From Paraflavitalea soli (GTDB lineage Bacteria; Bacteroidota; Bacteroidia; Chitinophagales; Chitinophagaceae), in the NCBI RefSeq assembly GCF_003555545.1, contig NZ_CP032157.1:4654546-4718545 (forward strand): 64,000 nucleotides of DNA. Reading direction: 5' to 3'. A program made the position numbers and the translations under genes. Positions within the stretch are counted from its first letter, which is position 1. The number at the start of each line of letters is the position of its first letter. Below the pieces are notes generated by a model that saw only the letters and a list, made by a program, of their open reading frames with translations, was not told where the DNA came from and ran no database searches. Shown piece after piece: positions 1 to 8,536 of this stretch.

Positions 1-1259
1 GCCCTGGTGCAGTGATGCATTTTGCTATAGCTGCTGGTGTAACATCGCGCGTATTGGGCGCAGGAGATATCACCGGCGGTAATGTGGTAACTGCCCGTGG
101 ATTTCTGAACTTTGGTTGTGCACCAGCTATGACACCGGGCGATCCTTCTGTACTAAGTACACCGGCAGGAACAGCAGGCGGCGCACAGGTTTGCTTAAAT
201 AGTGCAGTGTCAGGAGGAGGTACTACCTACTCAGACGCCAATTGTAATATTATTGCGCGTATCGTTCCTTCGGGCGCCTTGCCAGTGTCGGGCATTATCA
301 ATGTTTGTACCAAATATGAATCAGGAGTGCCTGCTTTTAATAGTCAGGCCTATTGCGAAAGGCATTATGATATAATACCAGCTTCGGGCGCAGCCACCGC
401 TACCGCCACCATTACTTTATATTATACACAAGCTGAGTTTACGGCATATAATGCTGCTAATGGTGTATTCCCCGATCTGCCAACAGGCCCTGCTGATGCG
501 GCGGGAAAAGCCAACCTGCGGATCACGCAATACCATGGCACCAGTGGTACGGGACTGCCCGACACCTATTCCGGCGCCAAAGAACTAATCGATCCAGCAG
601 ATGCCAATATCGTATGGAATGCAACAGTTTCACGGTGGGAAGTAACCTTTAACGTAACTGGCTTCAGTGGCTTTTTTGTGCATACCGGGTCTTTTGCCCT
701 GCCGTTACGGCTATTAGAATTCAGCGGCACCATTTCGGGCAACAGCAATGTGTTGCGTTGGGCCACCACCGCTGAGCAACAATCGGCTTATTTCGATATC
801 CAACGAAGCAGTGATGGTGTTAACTTTAGTACAGTTGGACAGGTAACAGCAGCTGGCTCCCATGCTGGTACTAATAACTACCAATATATTGATAACGTAA
901 GCAACCATGCCCAGCCCACCTATTATTACCGCCTGAAAATGGTTGATAACAATGCACAATTTACCTATAGCAGCATGGTGAAGCTTAAACGAAGCAACCA
1001 GGAGTTATTCGTGAAAGTACTGCAAAACCCTTTCCGTCAACAATTGCTGATAGATGTTACTTCTCCGAAATTGCAGGAATGCGTATTGACCTTAACAGAC
1101 ATGAACGGGAGGAACATTTTGCAACGCACAGTAGTACTGCAAAATGGGAATACGATCATTGATGTACCTGGTGTACAAAAAGCCGGAACTGGCGCGCATG
1201 TGTTAACAGTAGTAACAACGACTGACAAACGGGTCTTCAAAGTAATGAAACAGCCATAA
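1..1259 (+). CDS. C-terminal part of a T9SS-secreted protein (5' end outside window)
   Basis: The reading frame is open from the left window edge (frame of base 3), so the start lies outside; the in-frame GTG at 12 is not a credible start. The visible ~418 residues are beta-rich with Gly/Thr/Ser repeats. A segment with RWATTAEQQSAYFDIQRSSDG (split by residues here: RWATTAEQQ then YFDIQRSSDG) is typical of the Ig-like domain found next to T9SS sorting domains. The last ~85 residues, from the NPF motif (VLQNPFRQQ) to KRVFKVMKQP, fit a type A T9SS sorting domain. Such domains direct export across the outer membrane and are removed at the surface. The function of the passenger cannot be told from this fragment. 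A strong terminator follows directly. Confidence 0.75.
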   Translation, partial: PGAVMHFAIAAGVTSRVLGAGDITGGNVVTARGFLNFGCAPAMTPGDPSVLSTPAGTAGGAQVCLNSAVSGGGTTYSDANCNIIARIVPSGALPVSGIINVCTKYESGVPAFNSQAYCERHYDIIPASGAATATATITLYYTQAEFTAYNAANGVFPDLPTGPADAAGKANLRITQYHGTSGTGLPDTYSGAKELIDPADANIVWNATVSRWEVTFNVTGFSGFFVHTGSFALPLRLLEFSGTISGNSNVLRWATTAEQQSAYFDIQRSSDGVNFSTVGQVTAAGSHAGTNNYQYIDNVSNHAQPTYYYRLKMVDNNAQFTYSSMVKLKRSNQELFVKVLQNPFRQQLLIDVTSPKLQECVLTLTDMNGRNILQRTVVLQNGNTIIDVPGVQKAGTGAHVLTVVTTTDKRVFKVMKQP

Positions 1260-1282
1260 GCTGATCAACGTATATACATAAA

Positions 1283-1331
1283 AAAAGGTGACACCTTTCG
1301 CCCGCATCGCAAGGGAAAGGTGTCACCTTTT
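1283..1331. terminator. Bidirectional intrinsic terminator
   Basis: Perfect 15-bp inverted repeat, arms AAAGGTGACACCTTT (1284-1298) and its complement (1316-1330), loop of 17, with an A-run before and a T-run after. It lies between two convergent genes and can serve both. Confidence 0.9.
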
Positions 1332-1353
1332 CTTTTTATACTTGCAATAAGTA

Positions 1354-1776
1354 TTATAATAATTTCATTCCAAAGTGGCCAATGGTGGTGAATATAGCGC
1401 ACCGTGTAAGAACACCTATACAGCACCAGGTGAGTAATCTTTTCAGGGGCACTTTAAAACCCACTCCTACTGCTATACTTACAGGAGCGCCTACCGTCAT
1501 GGTACCCAAAAAACCCAGTCCGACCACACCATATTTATCCCAAATGCGGTAAATGATCCCCGTCTTTGGTTTTTCTTCCTTTACGGGCTTGTTGCGGGTA
1601 AAGAAGGCACGGATCTTATCCCCCAGGAAAGCAGCTACGTATACACCTGTTAAACCACCAATTAAGCTGGCCAGGAAGATCACCAAGGGATGAAGACTGA
1701 AGGCAAATCCGGCTGGTATGGCTGCATATATTTCAAATGTAGCAAGGCCGGCAACGGTGAGTATCTTGTATACCAT
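1354..1776 (-). CDS. Small integral membrane protein, small multidrug-export-like
   Basis: About 140 residues with several hydrophobic helices, a basic cytoplasmic stretch (FFTRNKPVKEEKPK) in the middle and a second hydrophobic half containing GLGFLGTMTVGAPVSIAVG. This resembles the COG2426 'small multidrug export protein' group, whose substrate is poorly known. The frame is open to 1812, but MVYKILTVAG at 1776 gives a hydrophobic start directly, so I prefer it. The gene is alone and convergent with the T9SS gene. A weak promoter match (TAGTTTTT on the minus strand) and a 15-nt palindrome at 1875-1889 lie upstream. The family call is by resemblance; the transport role is inferred. Confidence 0.6.
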   Translation of the reverse strand: MVYKILTVAGLATFEIYAAIPAGFAFSLHPLVIFLASLIGGLTGVYVAAFLGDKIRAFFTRNKPVKEEKPKTGIIYRIWDKYGVVGLGFLGTMTVGAPVSIAVGVGFKVPLKRLLTWCCIGVLTRCAIFTTIGHFGMKLL

Positions 1777-2294
1777 AGTTCTGCAAGGGGTTTGAGCACG
1801 AATGTAAGCCAATTTTCGGCAGGTAGCCGTCTATTCCTGCTCGCACTACATAAATAACCCGCTGCATTAAAAACTACCACAATGTGGTATTGCTTACAGG
1901 TCATTTAGCCATTACCTTTATACGGAGCAACCTTTAAAATAACCAACTTTTTATGCGTACAAAGAATGATGCGCGAACGTGAGCATTTCATTCCGATTAT
2001 CTCCTGCCGCTTTATATCACCGTCTGGTAATGATCATCCCGGCTTATATTATTACTGATTAGGCGCCGGGCCGAACACTACCTTTTCTTTCCCTGCCGCC
2101 GTTTACCTGAAAAGTGTTTTGAAAGTATGCATCCTGGTTCACTGTTGATGAACCGGCAACAGGAGGCGCTATTGGCCCGTCCTGTTACTGGTGTCTTCAT
2201 TGGCATGCCGTTGTATGCATTCTTCCGAAACCGGTTAATTATCCTGCCTCCTACCTGATGTAATGATTGTTAACGACGCAACAACGGCTTCGTC
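1777..2294. other. 518-bp non-coding gap between divergent genes
   Basis: No credible gene. The only structure I can point to is a 15-nt palindrome TACCACA-A-TGTGGTA at 1875-1889, close to a TAGTTTTT (-7-like) sequence reading toward the minus-strand gene. I looked for a sigma-54 -24/-12 pair before the activator gene and found none that fits GG-N10-GC. Confidence 0.5.
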
Positions 2295-3671
2295 ATGGAA
2301 AACCTATCGGTATGTGTGATCCATACAGGAAAAACTGATGTTCCGGAAACGGAGGCTATTCCCTGCGCCTTACAGGAGCGCGGTATTGACTGTCACCGGC
2401 AGCCTGGCCCCGATACCAAAGTAATTATTGTGTGCTGGACAACCAGGATCGCTTTTGAAGCAGTGATGGAGCAATTGCAGCAGCTGGGCAGTGCTGATTA
2501 TAAAGTAATTATCCTTTCTGTTCATCACACTGTATCCGATATACTGAAATGGCAATTAGTGCAGGCCGGCGCCAGTGATGTAATAGCCTGGAAAGATAAT
2601 GATGAAGCGGTGATCGGTCTCTTATTATCACGCATCAAAAGGTGGAAACTGATCAATGACCTGATCCAGTCAGACCTTGTGCAACGCACCATGATCGGGG
2701 AAAGTAAGAACTGGAAGAAGTTCCTGGGCAAAGTGATTGAAGCGGCCTGGTTCACAAACCACCATATCCTGCTGATGGGAGAATCGGGCACCGGGAAAGA
2801 AATGACAGCCGGGTTAATACATGCCCTGGACCAACGCAAGGAAAAAGGGGAACTGGTGTTGCTGGATTGCACCACCATTGTACCGGAACTATCGGGCAGT
2901 GAGTTCTATGGTCATGAGAAAGGCGCTTTTACCAACGCAATATATACCCGCGAGGGTGCTTTTGCGCTGGCCAATAAAGGCTCTTTATTTTTAGATGAAT
3001 TGGGCGAACTTCCTTTAACGCTACAGGCAGGCTTATTACGGGTGATCCAGGAAGGTACCTATAAGCGGGTGGGCAGCAATACCTGGAATAAGACCCATTT
3101 CAGGCTGGTGTGTGCTACCAACAGGAATTTAAAAGAAGAAATCACGAAAGGAAATTTCCGGGAAGACCTGTATTTCAGGGTGGCATCTGCCGTGTTAACA
3201 CTCCCTCCTTTACAGGAGCGACGAGAAGATATTCCCGAGCTGGCGCGTTATTTCCTGCGCCAGGAACTGAAGCTGGTAGCAGCTCCTGAAATAGATAACA
3301 CAGTGATGAATTACCTGGTGAGCCGCGATTACCCGGGTAATGTACGTGAGTTGAAACAATTGATTGCAAGAATAGCCATGCGCTATACAGGAGAAGGATT
3401 CATCAGCATTGGTGATATTCCGGAAGATGAGTTGCCGGATATTCAGCAACTTAAGCAAGCCTGGAACCAGCAACACCAAAGCATGCAGCAATCCATCCGG
3501 CTGGCCATTGCCAGTGGCAAAGACCTGTTGAAGATCAAGAACGATATTGCCATGCTGGCCATGGAGATCGCACTGGAAGATTGTGGCGGCAACCTGAAGC
3601 TGGCTGCCCGCAAGCTGAATGTGGAAGTAAGAACATTACAGTATATCAGAAAGCGGAATGAGGTTAGTTGA
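2295..3671 (+). CDS. Sigma-54-dependent transcriptional activator (AAA+/Fis HTH)
   Basis: 458 residues. Residues ~1-125 form a receiver-sized alpha/beta domain, but I cannot place the usual phospho-acceptor aspartate; a segment KVIILSVHH...VQAGASDVIAWKD resembles the last half of a receiver. The central AAA+ domain has Walker A GESGTGKE (162-169), a GAFTNA loop (210-215; GAFTGA is usual for contact with sigma-54), Walker B LFLDELGE and the arginine-finger region FREDLYFR. The C-terminus (NLKLAARKLNVEVRTLQYIRK) is a Fis-type helix-turn-helix. It should remodel RNA polymerase-sigma54 holoenzyme at -24/-12 promoters. It is convergent with the accessory cluster; a regulatory link is possible but unproven. 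No partner kinase is visible. Confidence 0.9.
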   Translation: MENLSVCVIHTGKTDVPETEAIPCALQERGIDCHRQPGPDTKVIIVCWTTRIAFEAVMEQLQQLGSADYKVIILSVHHTVSDILKWQLVQAGASDVIAWKDNDEAVIGLLLSRIKRWKLINDLIQSDLVQRTMIGESKNWKKFLGKVIEAAWFTNHHILLMGESGTGKEMTAGLIHALDQRKEKGELVLLDCTTIVPELSGSEFYGHEKGAFTNAIYTREGAFALANKGSLFLDELGELPLTLQAGLLRVIQEGTYKRVGSNTWNKTHFRLVCATNRNLKEEITKGNFREDLYFRVASAVLTLPPLQERREDIPELARYFLRQELKLVAAPEIDNTVMNYLVSRDYPGNVRELKQLIARIAMRYTGEGFISIGDIPEDELPDIQQLKQAWNQQHQSMQQSIRLAIASGKDLLKIKNDIAMLAMEIALEDCGGNLKLAARKLNVEVRTLQYIRKRNEVS

Positions 3672-3701
3672 CATTATACAATTAATGAAGCCCGTAATAA
3701 T

Positions 3702-3727
3702 CAATAATTATTAATTAATAATTATTG
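3702..3727. repeat. Perfect 26-nt AT-rich palindrome
   Basis: CAATAATTATTAA is followed at once by its exact reverse complement, with no loop. It lies in the 63-bp gap between the convergent activator and amidohydrolase genes. It could end transcripts weakly or be extruded; a similar AT-rich stretch (ACTAATTATTAATTACTGATTA) lies near 12170 (given here as 3' of the ThuA gene). Confidence 0.8.
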
Positions 3728-3734
3728 CCTCAGG

Positions 3735-4565
3735 CTACTTTACCAGCCAGGGATCACGATACTCGTAAGTAAGCGGTTCATCTGTTTTAGAGAAGACGGG
3801 TTTGGGACGACCTGCTGTTTCGTATTCTCCATTACGCGCTTTCTCTGTAAGGTGTAGAAAGTTGCCGGCCAACATGCGCTGAAGGTCGGTCTTGTTGCGC
3901 GTGAGCACGAATACTTTTTTTAATTCTACCGCAGGATGCAGCCAGGGACCATCAGAACCAAAAAGGATCTTACCCGGCCCGGCCCTTTTGAAAGCCATTT
4001 CCAATAGATCATAACGACGTATGCCAGAGGTGTCGGTAAATACATTGGGATGCCTTTCCAACAAAGGAATGAGCGCAATCTGCGCCCGCCAGTCATCCGA
4101 AAAGCTGGAAAGATGTGGAATGATAAAGTTGACCTCCGGATATTCAGTAGCCAGTAGTTCGACCATCGATACCTCTCCTACCACATCATACAATACAGGT
4201 ACCGAAAAGTATCTGGCAGCCTCACATATTTCCCGGGAAATACGGGCATCATGGCGATGTACCTTAATACCACAGAACCCATATTGAGTAACAGCCTCAT
4301 TGACCAATTCAAAAATGCGTCCCCGGTCGTTCACTGCATGCACAAAAGCAAACCCATAGAACCGCTGCGGTTGCTTATTGACAATAACAGATACGGCGGC
4401 ATTCGCTTTAGCATAGTCAGAATGAAAGGCAGCAAAGAGATTGGTCCTTTGTATGCCGGCCTCCTCCGACCAGCGGAGGAAGTTCTTCAGTGGTGCGCTG
4501 GTATCCCAGGGCCCTGTGAGGCCATCCCCTTTTCCGGCATGGCAGTGTGCGTCTATGATCAGCAT
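3735..4565 (-). CDS. Amidohydrolase-family metal-dependent hydrolase
   Basis: 276 residues with a TIM-barrel amidohydrolase pattern: N-terminal metal motif DAHCH (H7, H9), a GIKVHRHD strand, IIPHLSSF (His ligand) and the late FGSDGPW motif (catalytic Asp). This matches the amidohydrolase_2/TatD-like superfamily; substrates range from carboxylates to lactones, so no reaction is assigned. It is the last gene of the seven-gene minus-strand cluster, 30 nt after the nuclease-like gene. No signal peptide, so cytoplasmic. It may be a maturation or detoxifying enzyme of the cluster, but that is inference. Confidence 0.8.
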   Translation of the reverse strand: MLIIDAHCHAGKGDGLTGPWDTSAPLKNFLRWSEEAGIQRTNLFAAFHSDYAKANAAVSVIVNKQPQRFYGFAFVHAVNDRGRIFELVNEAVTQYGFCGIKVHRHDARISREICEAARYFSVPVLYDVVGEVSMVELLATEYPEVNFIIPHLSSFSDDWRAQIALIPLLERHPNVFTDTSGIRRYDLLEMAFKRAGPGKILFGSDGPWLHPAVELKKVFVLTRNKTDLQRMLAGNFLHLTEKARNGEYETAGRPKPVFSKTDEPLTYEYRDPWLVK

Positions 4566-4573
4566 AGAAAGGA

Positions 4574-4600
4574 ATTAGCTGTTAGCATTTAGCTATTAGC
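4574..4600. repeat. Degenerate TTAGCTNTTAGC repeat
   Basis: Short tandem-like units (TTAGCTGTTAG / TTTAGCTATTAG) fill the gap between two cluster genes and overlap the stop codon of the upstream one. The same word pattern (TTAGCTGTTAG) recurs at 30439-30476 after the AHSA1 gene. Confidence 0.55.
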
Positions 4601-5501
4601 CTGGAAGGACGATTTCCCAGGTAACAACCTGTACGTTTTCAGGAGCAAGACCAGTACCCGATACCACTTTTTGCGCCAGTTGTTTGAGCTGGTCCAGGGT
4701 AGCCTGCTGACCACGCATATCAAGGATCACTTTCTGATCGAGCGGGTTACCGGCAGCATCCTGTGGCCCCTGCTGCATACGACGACCTATCTGTTGCTGC
4801 AGGTTGCGGATAAGGGCATCCTGGTTTTGAATGTTGTAGTTTTTTACCTCTATCATCGCATCTGCCGGGTTGATATCGGGAATGACGCTGTTGCGCGGCG
4901 GCACAGCTGTGCCGTCGGGCCGTTTGATCCATTTGGCTGGCTGGTTGCCCAGGAAAGTTTTTTGCCCCGGCATACCCAGTTTTTTGAAGAAGAGCTGCAG
5001 GTCTTTTTCCGACTGGTGCCAGGAAGGACGTTGCCTTTTATTGATGGTGTCGATGTACTGCTGATACCTTGCTTTTACCACATCACTTTTAGCCCTTTTC
5101 AATTTATTGGCCCAATGTTCCAATAAGGCAACGCGCTGGCGATTGCCGATGCTGATGATAGGTGACTTAGGTACTGTACCTGCTACAGAAGATAGTTTTG
5201 AAGCAGCTCCGGAAACTTTGCTGGCTGCATTGGCCAGACCCGATCCTATTTTTACGGCAGTACCCAACACAGAACCCAGGAACTGTTCTTCTTCAAACTC
5301 CTTTTGCTGCGTAGACTTACAATCGTGTACTGGCTTAAAATAGCGGTCATTTCTCCGTTGCCGCCAATTCTTATGATTGGGTGCATTCATACCATGCGCA
5401 CATTGCAGGCAGGAACAACTGTCTTTATGCGCCGGCTTTCCATCCGGGGATAGTTTGAGCACTTCCTGTTCGGTAAGGATTTCCTGTAAGAGTGTTGACA
5501 T
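4596..5501 (-). CDS. Possible PD-(D/E)xK nuclease-like protein of the acidic-repeat cluster
   Basis: 301 residues from the ATG at 5501 (frame open to 5543). N-terminus: a CSCLQC cluster (C29, C31, C34; also C61) that could bind metal. Next, KEFEEEQFLGSVLG (67-80), matching the FLGNV motif of the two acidic paralogues, then an Ala/Gly-rich amphipathic stretch. The C-terminal half holds PAKWIKRPDGTAVPPRN and DAMIEVKNYNIQ; E218-x-K220 after an upstream D looks like a PD-(D/E)xK nuclease core, as in polymorphic toxin REase domains. Not a confident family match. Its start lies inside the preceding gene (77-nt overlap). If it is a toxin, the shared motif may be a targeting tag and the immunity protein is not obvious. 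Confidence 0.5.
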   Translation of the reverse strand: MSTLLQEILTEQEVLKLSPDGKPAHKDSCSCLQCAHGMNAPNHKNWRQRRNDRYFKPVHDCKSTQQKEFEEEQFLGSVLGTAVKIGSGLANAASKVSGAASKLSSVAGTVPKSPIISIGNRQRVALLEHWANKLKRAKSDVVKARYQQYIDTINKRQRPSWHQSEKDLQLFFKKLGMPGQKTFLGNQPAKWIKRPDGTAVPPRNSVIPDINPADAMIEVKNYNIQNQDALIRNLQQQIGRRMQQGPQDAAGNPLDQKVILDMRGQQATLDQLKQLAQKVVSGTGLAPENVQVVTWEIVLPG

Positions 5502-6576
5502 GATCCGATTGTTTAAATAAAAAATGGTGTTTTTTAATAGCATCAGCCAATACCCGGATATCTCCTGGCGTATGATCGCTATGGACGATCAGGCAAAGGG
5601 CCGGCTGCTGCTCCCCGTGCGGGGTGATCAATACTGATCTGATATTACGCTTCTTCAGTTCTTCCCAAAGCCTGATGGTCTGCTGCCGGGAATGGCAGCG
5701 GATGGCTTGCACCGGGAAGATGCCACCTTGTACCAGTATACCCGCGCGCTGTAAAAGAGACCTTAACAAACTAATGTTTCGCCAGAGTGCCGACCGTCTT
5801 TCATCCCCTTCCAGCCGGTTGATGCGAAAAGCATTCATAGCAGCCTGCAGATGTGCCAGGCTCACCGGGCTTGAATTGACCCTTGTTTGGCTATGCCTGG
5901 CAAAGGACCCAATGAACTGGTGTGTACTGCTTATCACCGACATCGGCACACCCAATCCTTTGGCCAGGGAAACGATGGTGATGATGGTATCCGACTGTAA
6001 GGATTGCCATCGTAGTAATCCACCCCCACCCTGCCCATATGGCTTCCCGTTCCTTTTTCTGGTACCCAATACGCCGAAGGCCTGGGTATCATCTACAATC
6101 ACTGCTCCCTTCAGTGGTTTCACCAGGGCCGCGTATTGTTGCAGCGGAGCAGCCCTGCCACAGGAGGGACACCAACCATCACTCACGATCACCGGGGTTG
6201 TTGACCTGGTGCTGTTTTTTCTGATCAGCTCCGCTACATGGTCCGCATCGAAATGCCTGAAAGGGTGAACGGGAACTTTCCTGATTAGCAGTTTCTCTAT
6301 GCCATACCTGGAAACAGGATACACTTTTTCATCGATGAACAGGACAACCGGCTGGTGACACAGGTAATCGAACAGGTCCCAGTAAAGGTGCAGGGTGGAA
6401 GGCGCAGTCAATCCTTCTTCCAATCCCTGCATGCCTGCCACATAATTCCCGACCTGTAGCGCCAGGTCTGCTTCGCCCAGTGCGGCAGGCACGCCGGTAG
6501 TCAACTGTTGCCAATCATTCAATTCCTTACTGCTATGTTTCATTCCAAGGTACAGCGACGATGTAAAATCCATCAT
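5425..6576 (-). CDS. PLP-dependent aminotransferase-like enzyme (AONS/KBL family, divergent)
   Basis: 383 residues from the ATG at 6576, which is 4 nt after the previous stop and better than the upstream in-frame ATG. Fold type I PLP signatures: VIVDDTQAFGVLG (cofactor Asp; alpha-oxoamine synthases have DD-A-H at this place, here Gln replaces His), and TIVSLAKGLGVPMS containing the likely Schiff-base Lys. The layout (small N-terminal domain, LYWDLFDYL, FRHFDADHVAELI) follows the 8-amino-7-oxononanoate/serine palmitoyltransferase family. Acceptor and donor are unknown; the His-to-Gln change argues against a housekeeping role. The C-terminus overlaps the next gene by 77 nt. Possible role: acyl-amino-acid or lipid chemistry for the cluster. 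Confidence 0.7.
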   Translation of the reverse strand: MMDFTSSLYLGMKHSSKELNDWQQLTTGVPAALGEADLALQVGNYVAGMQGLEEGLTAPSTLHLYWDLFDYLCHQPVVLFIDEKVYPVSRYGIEKLLIRKVPVHPFRHFDADHVAELIRKNSTRSTTPVIVSDGWCPSCGRAAPLQQYAALVKPLKGAVIVDDTQAFGVLGTRKRNGKPYGQGGGGLLRWQSLQSDTIITIVSLAKGLGVPMSVISSTHQFIGSFARHSQTRVNSSPVSLAHLQAAMNAFRINRLEGDERRSALWRNISLLRSLLQRAGILVQGGIFPVQAIRCHSRQQTIRLWEELKKRNIRSVLITPHGEQQPALCLIVHSDHTPGDIRVLADAIKKHHFLFKQSDHVNTLTGNPYRTGSAQTIPGWKAGA

Positions 6577-6580
6577 AGTA

Positions 6581-8500
6581 TCATCTTGCTGTTTTTTGTT
6601 CCTTGAGTCTGCGTAACAAATGGGTGGAAGGTTGTTGTGCATCGATCACCGCACCATCTTCACGGGTAAGGTCTACGCCCGTCACAGCACGGTAAGCATG
6701 CATATAGTTCTGGATCTGCGGCCGCCAGAAGATAGCCCAGTTGGCAGCCTGGTCCCTGTTGAAGACTGTACTCCACGCGCCAAACCTGATCGACAGCAAT
6801 ATCTGTTCCCCAAATACACCCAGGTCACGGAAATGCAGTACACTCGTTTTTGTCCACCCATGTAACTGGTTCAATACGGCTGCTCTGTCCATCCAGGCTT
6901 CGGGATAAGGCACCATCTGCCGGGTGGGCAGGAACTCCCTGAATTCGGGACGTGCCAGCAGGTATTGCTGCATCAGCATTTCAATACGTGCAGTGGATGG
7001 AAGATCGCCATACTGGTTGTGGGCCCCTTCGCTCAGGATCATATGTACTTCTTTGAGTGCATTCATGATGGGGAATCCATCGGCCACTACCGTAGTATCG
7101 TCATACTGGCGATAGAACTTCATGCACAGGTTCATGAGCATGTGGAAGGCCTCGATGAATTTGCTGCGGCTATCAGCCGTACGCATATTGCTGACAGCTT
7201 TGCCCTGGAGAGTGATACCATAATGGTGATCATATTCATAGGCGCGGCGACGTACCGTGAGCCTGTGTTGTTCGTCCTGTATATATCCCCACATCAGGTT
7301 GCTCAGGGGACGTAATGGACCCACTTCCAGATTGGCCAGGGGATCTACCGCTCCTTCGCCCTTGATGTTCTGGAAACGGCGGGCAATGGTATTGACACCT
7401 TGCACCATCATACTTTCCTCGTGCCAGTAGCTCCAGATCAGCTCCAGGTAGATCGGCTGCTGAATGCGCTCTGAAATGATACCAAAGCAGGTATCGGCCA
7501 CACGGCCATTACTGGAATCGATGAAATTACTGAGCGCATCTTCAAAGCTGGTGGATTTGAAATCGATATCACTCAGCTTGTTCCGGATGATAGCGAGGTA
7601 AGGAATGATCTGTAATACTTCACCGTTAGAATCAGACACGGTTTGCAGGTAGCCCGACAGGTCACCCGTGCTATTGGCCAGGTTCACCATCACAAAGGCT
7701 TCCGTAGCTATTTTGATGGAGCGGTAAGCATCCGTATCATTGAAAGGAAGTTTCCGGCGTTTCTTCAGGCGCTTCAGTTCTTTCTGGAACTGACTTTCAT
7801 GATCGATCGGAATGTCCTCACCGCAAAAGATCACATTCATGAAATCATAGTAGTTCCTGAAGGAAAGCGCTTCTGTGGCATCCCGGATGGCTTCCCATAG
7901 TTTTACGTCCTTTGTATACAAAGGGTTTACCGGCTGCAACCCTACCGGGAAGTAGGTCGGATTGTTGATGCGGTCGCGATTGAGGCCCGTCTCATCAGAA
8001 ATGCCCTGGTTGGCAATATTGGGCTGCATAAACTCAGCCAGGGATTGCTGTACATAGAAAGGATCAGATTCTGCCAGCAATACCTCTCTTATTTTACCAG
8101 GCTCTTTATCAAAGCCCCTGAGCTGGATCACTTTTTCGCCGGAGGCAAGATCCGCCAGGTCGAGCAGGCATTCCAGTATAACGTCATCACCCTCACCATT
8201 AGGAATGAGGATGGGGCTGGCCGCATCGAAAATATATTTCACTTTCAGTTCCTTGTCATCTGCCGGAGAATAGAAAACAAAGAAGGACGGTAAATGCTGT
8301 CCGTTGGTGGATTTGCTTACATTATCTGCCCTGAAACTAATAGTGAGGTAGATAATATCGCCCACTTTTACCAGCCTGTCTTTGGGATTATTGAGCACTT
8401 TACCCACATCGATGACCGGCGTCTCGGAGATCGCGCTGAAGTCAAAGGAGTGATTACCCGACCTGTTAAAGACCGGGTTGACAAAGTTTACAGTAGCCAT
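6581..8500 (-). CDS. Unrecognised 639-residue cluster protein
   Basis: I do not recognise the family. The first ~150 residues are beta-rich (VGDIIYLTISFRADN, DVILECLLDLADLASGE) like an accessory sandwich domain; the rest is mainly helical with a basic patch (KELKRLKKRRKL) and a conserved-looking end (WAIFWRPQIQNYMHAYRA). No signal peptide or membrane span, so probably cytoplasmic. It lies 36 nt after the HEVGH gene and 4 nt before the PLP enzyme, so it is surely co-transcribed. Its size and tight placement suggest a structural or scaffold protein of the system, but nothing in the sequence proves that. Confidence 0.75.
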   Translation of the reverse strand: MATVNFVNPVFNRSGNHSFDFSAISETPVIDVGKVLNNPKDRLVKVGDIIYLTISFRADNVSKSTNGQHLPSFFVFYSPADDKELKVKYIFDAASPILIPNGEGDDVILECLLDLADLASGEKVIQLRGFDKEPGKIREVLLAESDPFYVQQSLAEFMQPNIANQGISDETGLNRDRINNPTYFPVGLQPVNPLYTKDVKLWEAIRDATEALSFRNYYDFMNVIFCGEDIPIDHESQFQKELKRLKKRRKLPFNDTDAYRSIKIATEAFVMVNLANSTGDLSGYLQTVSDSNGEVLQIIPYLAIIRNKLSDIDFKSTSFEDALSNFIDSSNGRVADTCFGIISERIQQPIYLELIWSYWHEESMMVQGVNTIARRFQNIKGEGAVDPLANLEVGPLRPLSNLMWGYIQDEQHRLTVRRRAYEYDHHYGITLQGKAVSNMRTADSRSKFIEAFHMLMNLCMKFYRQYDDTTVVADGFPIMNALKEVHMILSEGAHNQYGDLPSTARIEMLMQQYLLARPEFREFLPTRQMVPYPEAWMDRAAVLNQLHGWTKTSVLHFRDLGVFGEQILLSIRFGAWSTVFNRDQAANWAIFWRPQIQNYMHAYRAVTGVDLTREDGAVIDAQQPSTHLLRRLKEQKTAR

Positions 8501-8536
8501 GTTGAATAATTTTTATTTTCTTTAATGTTATTTGCA

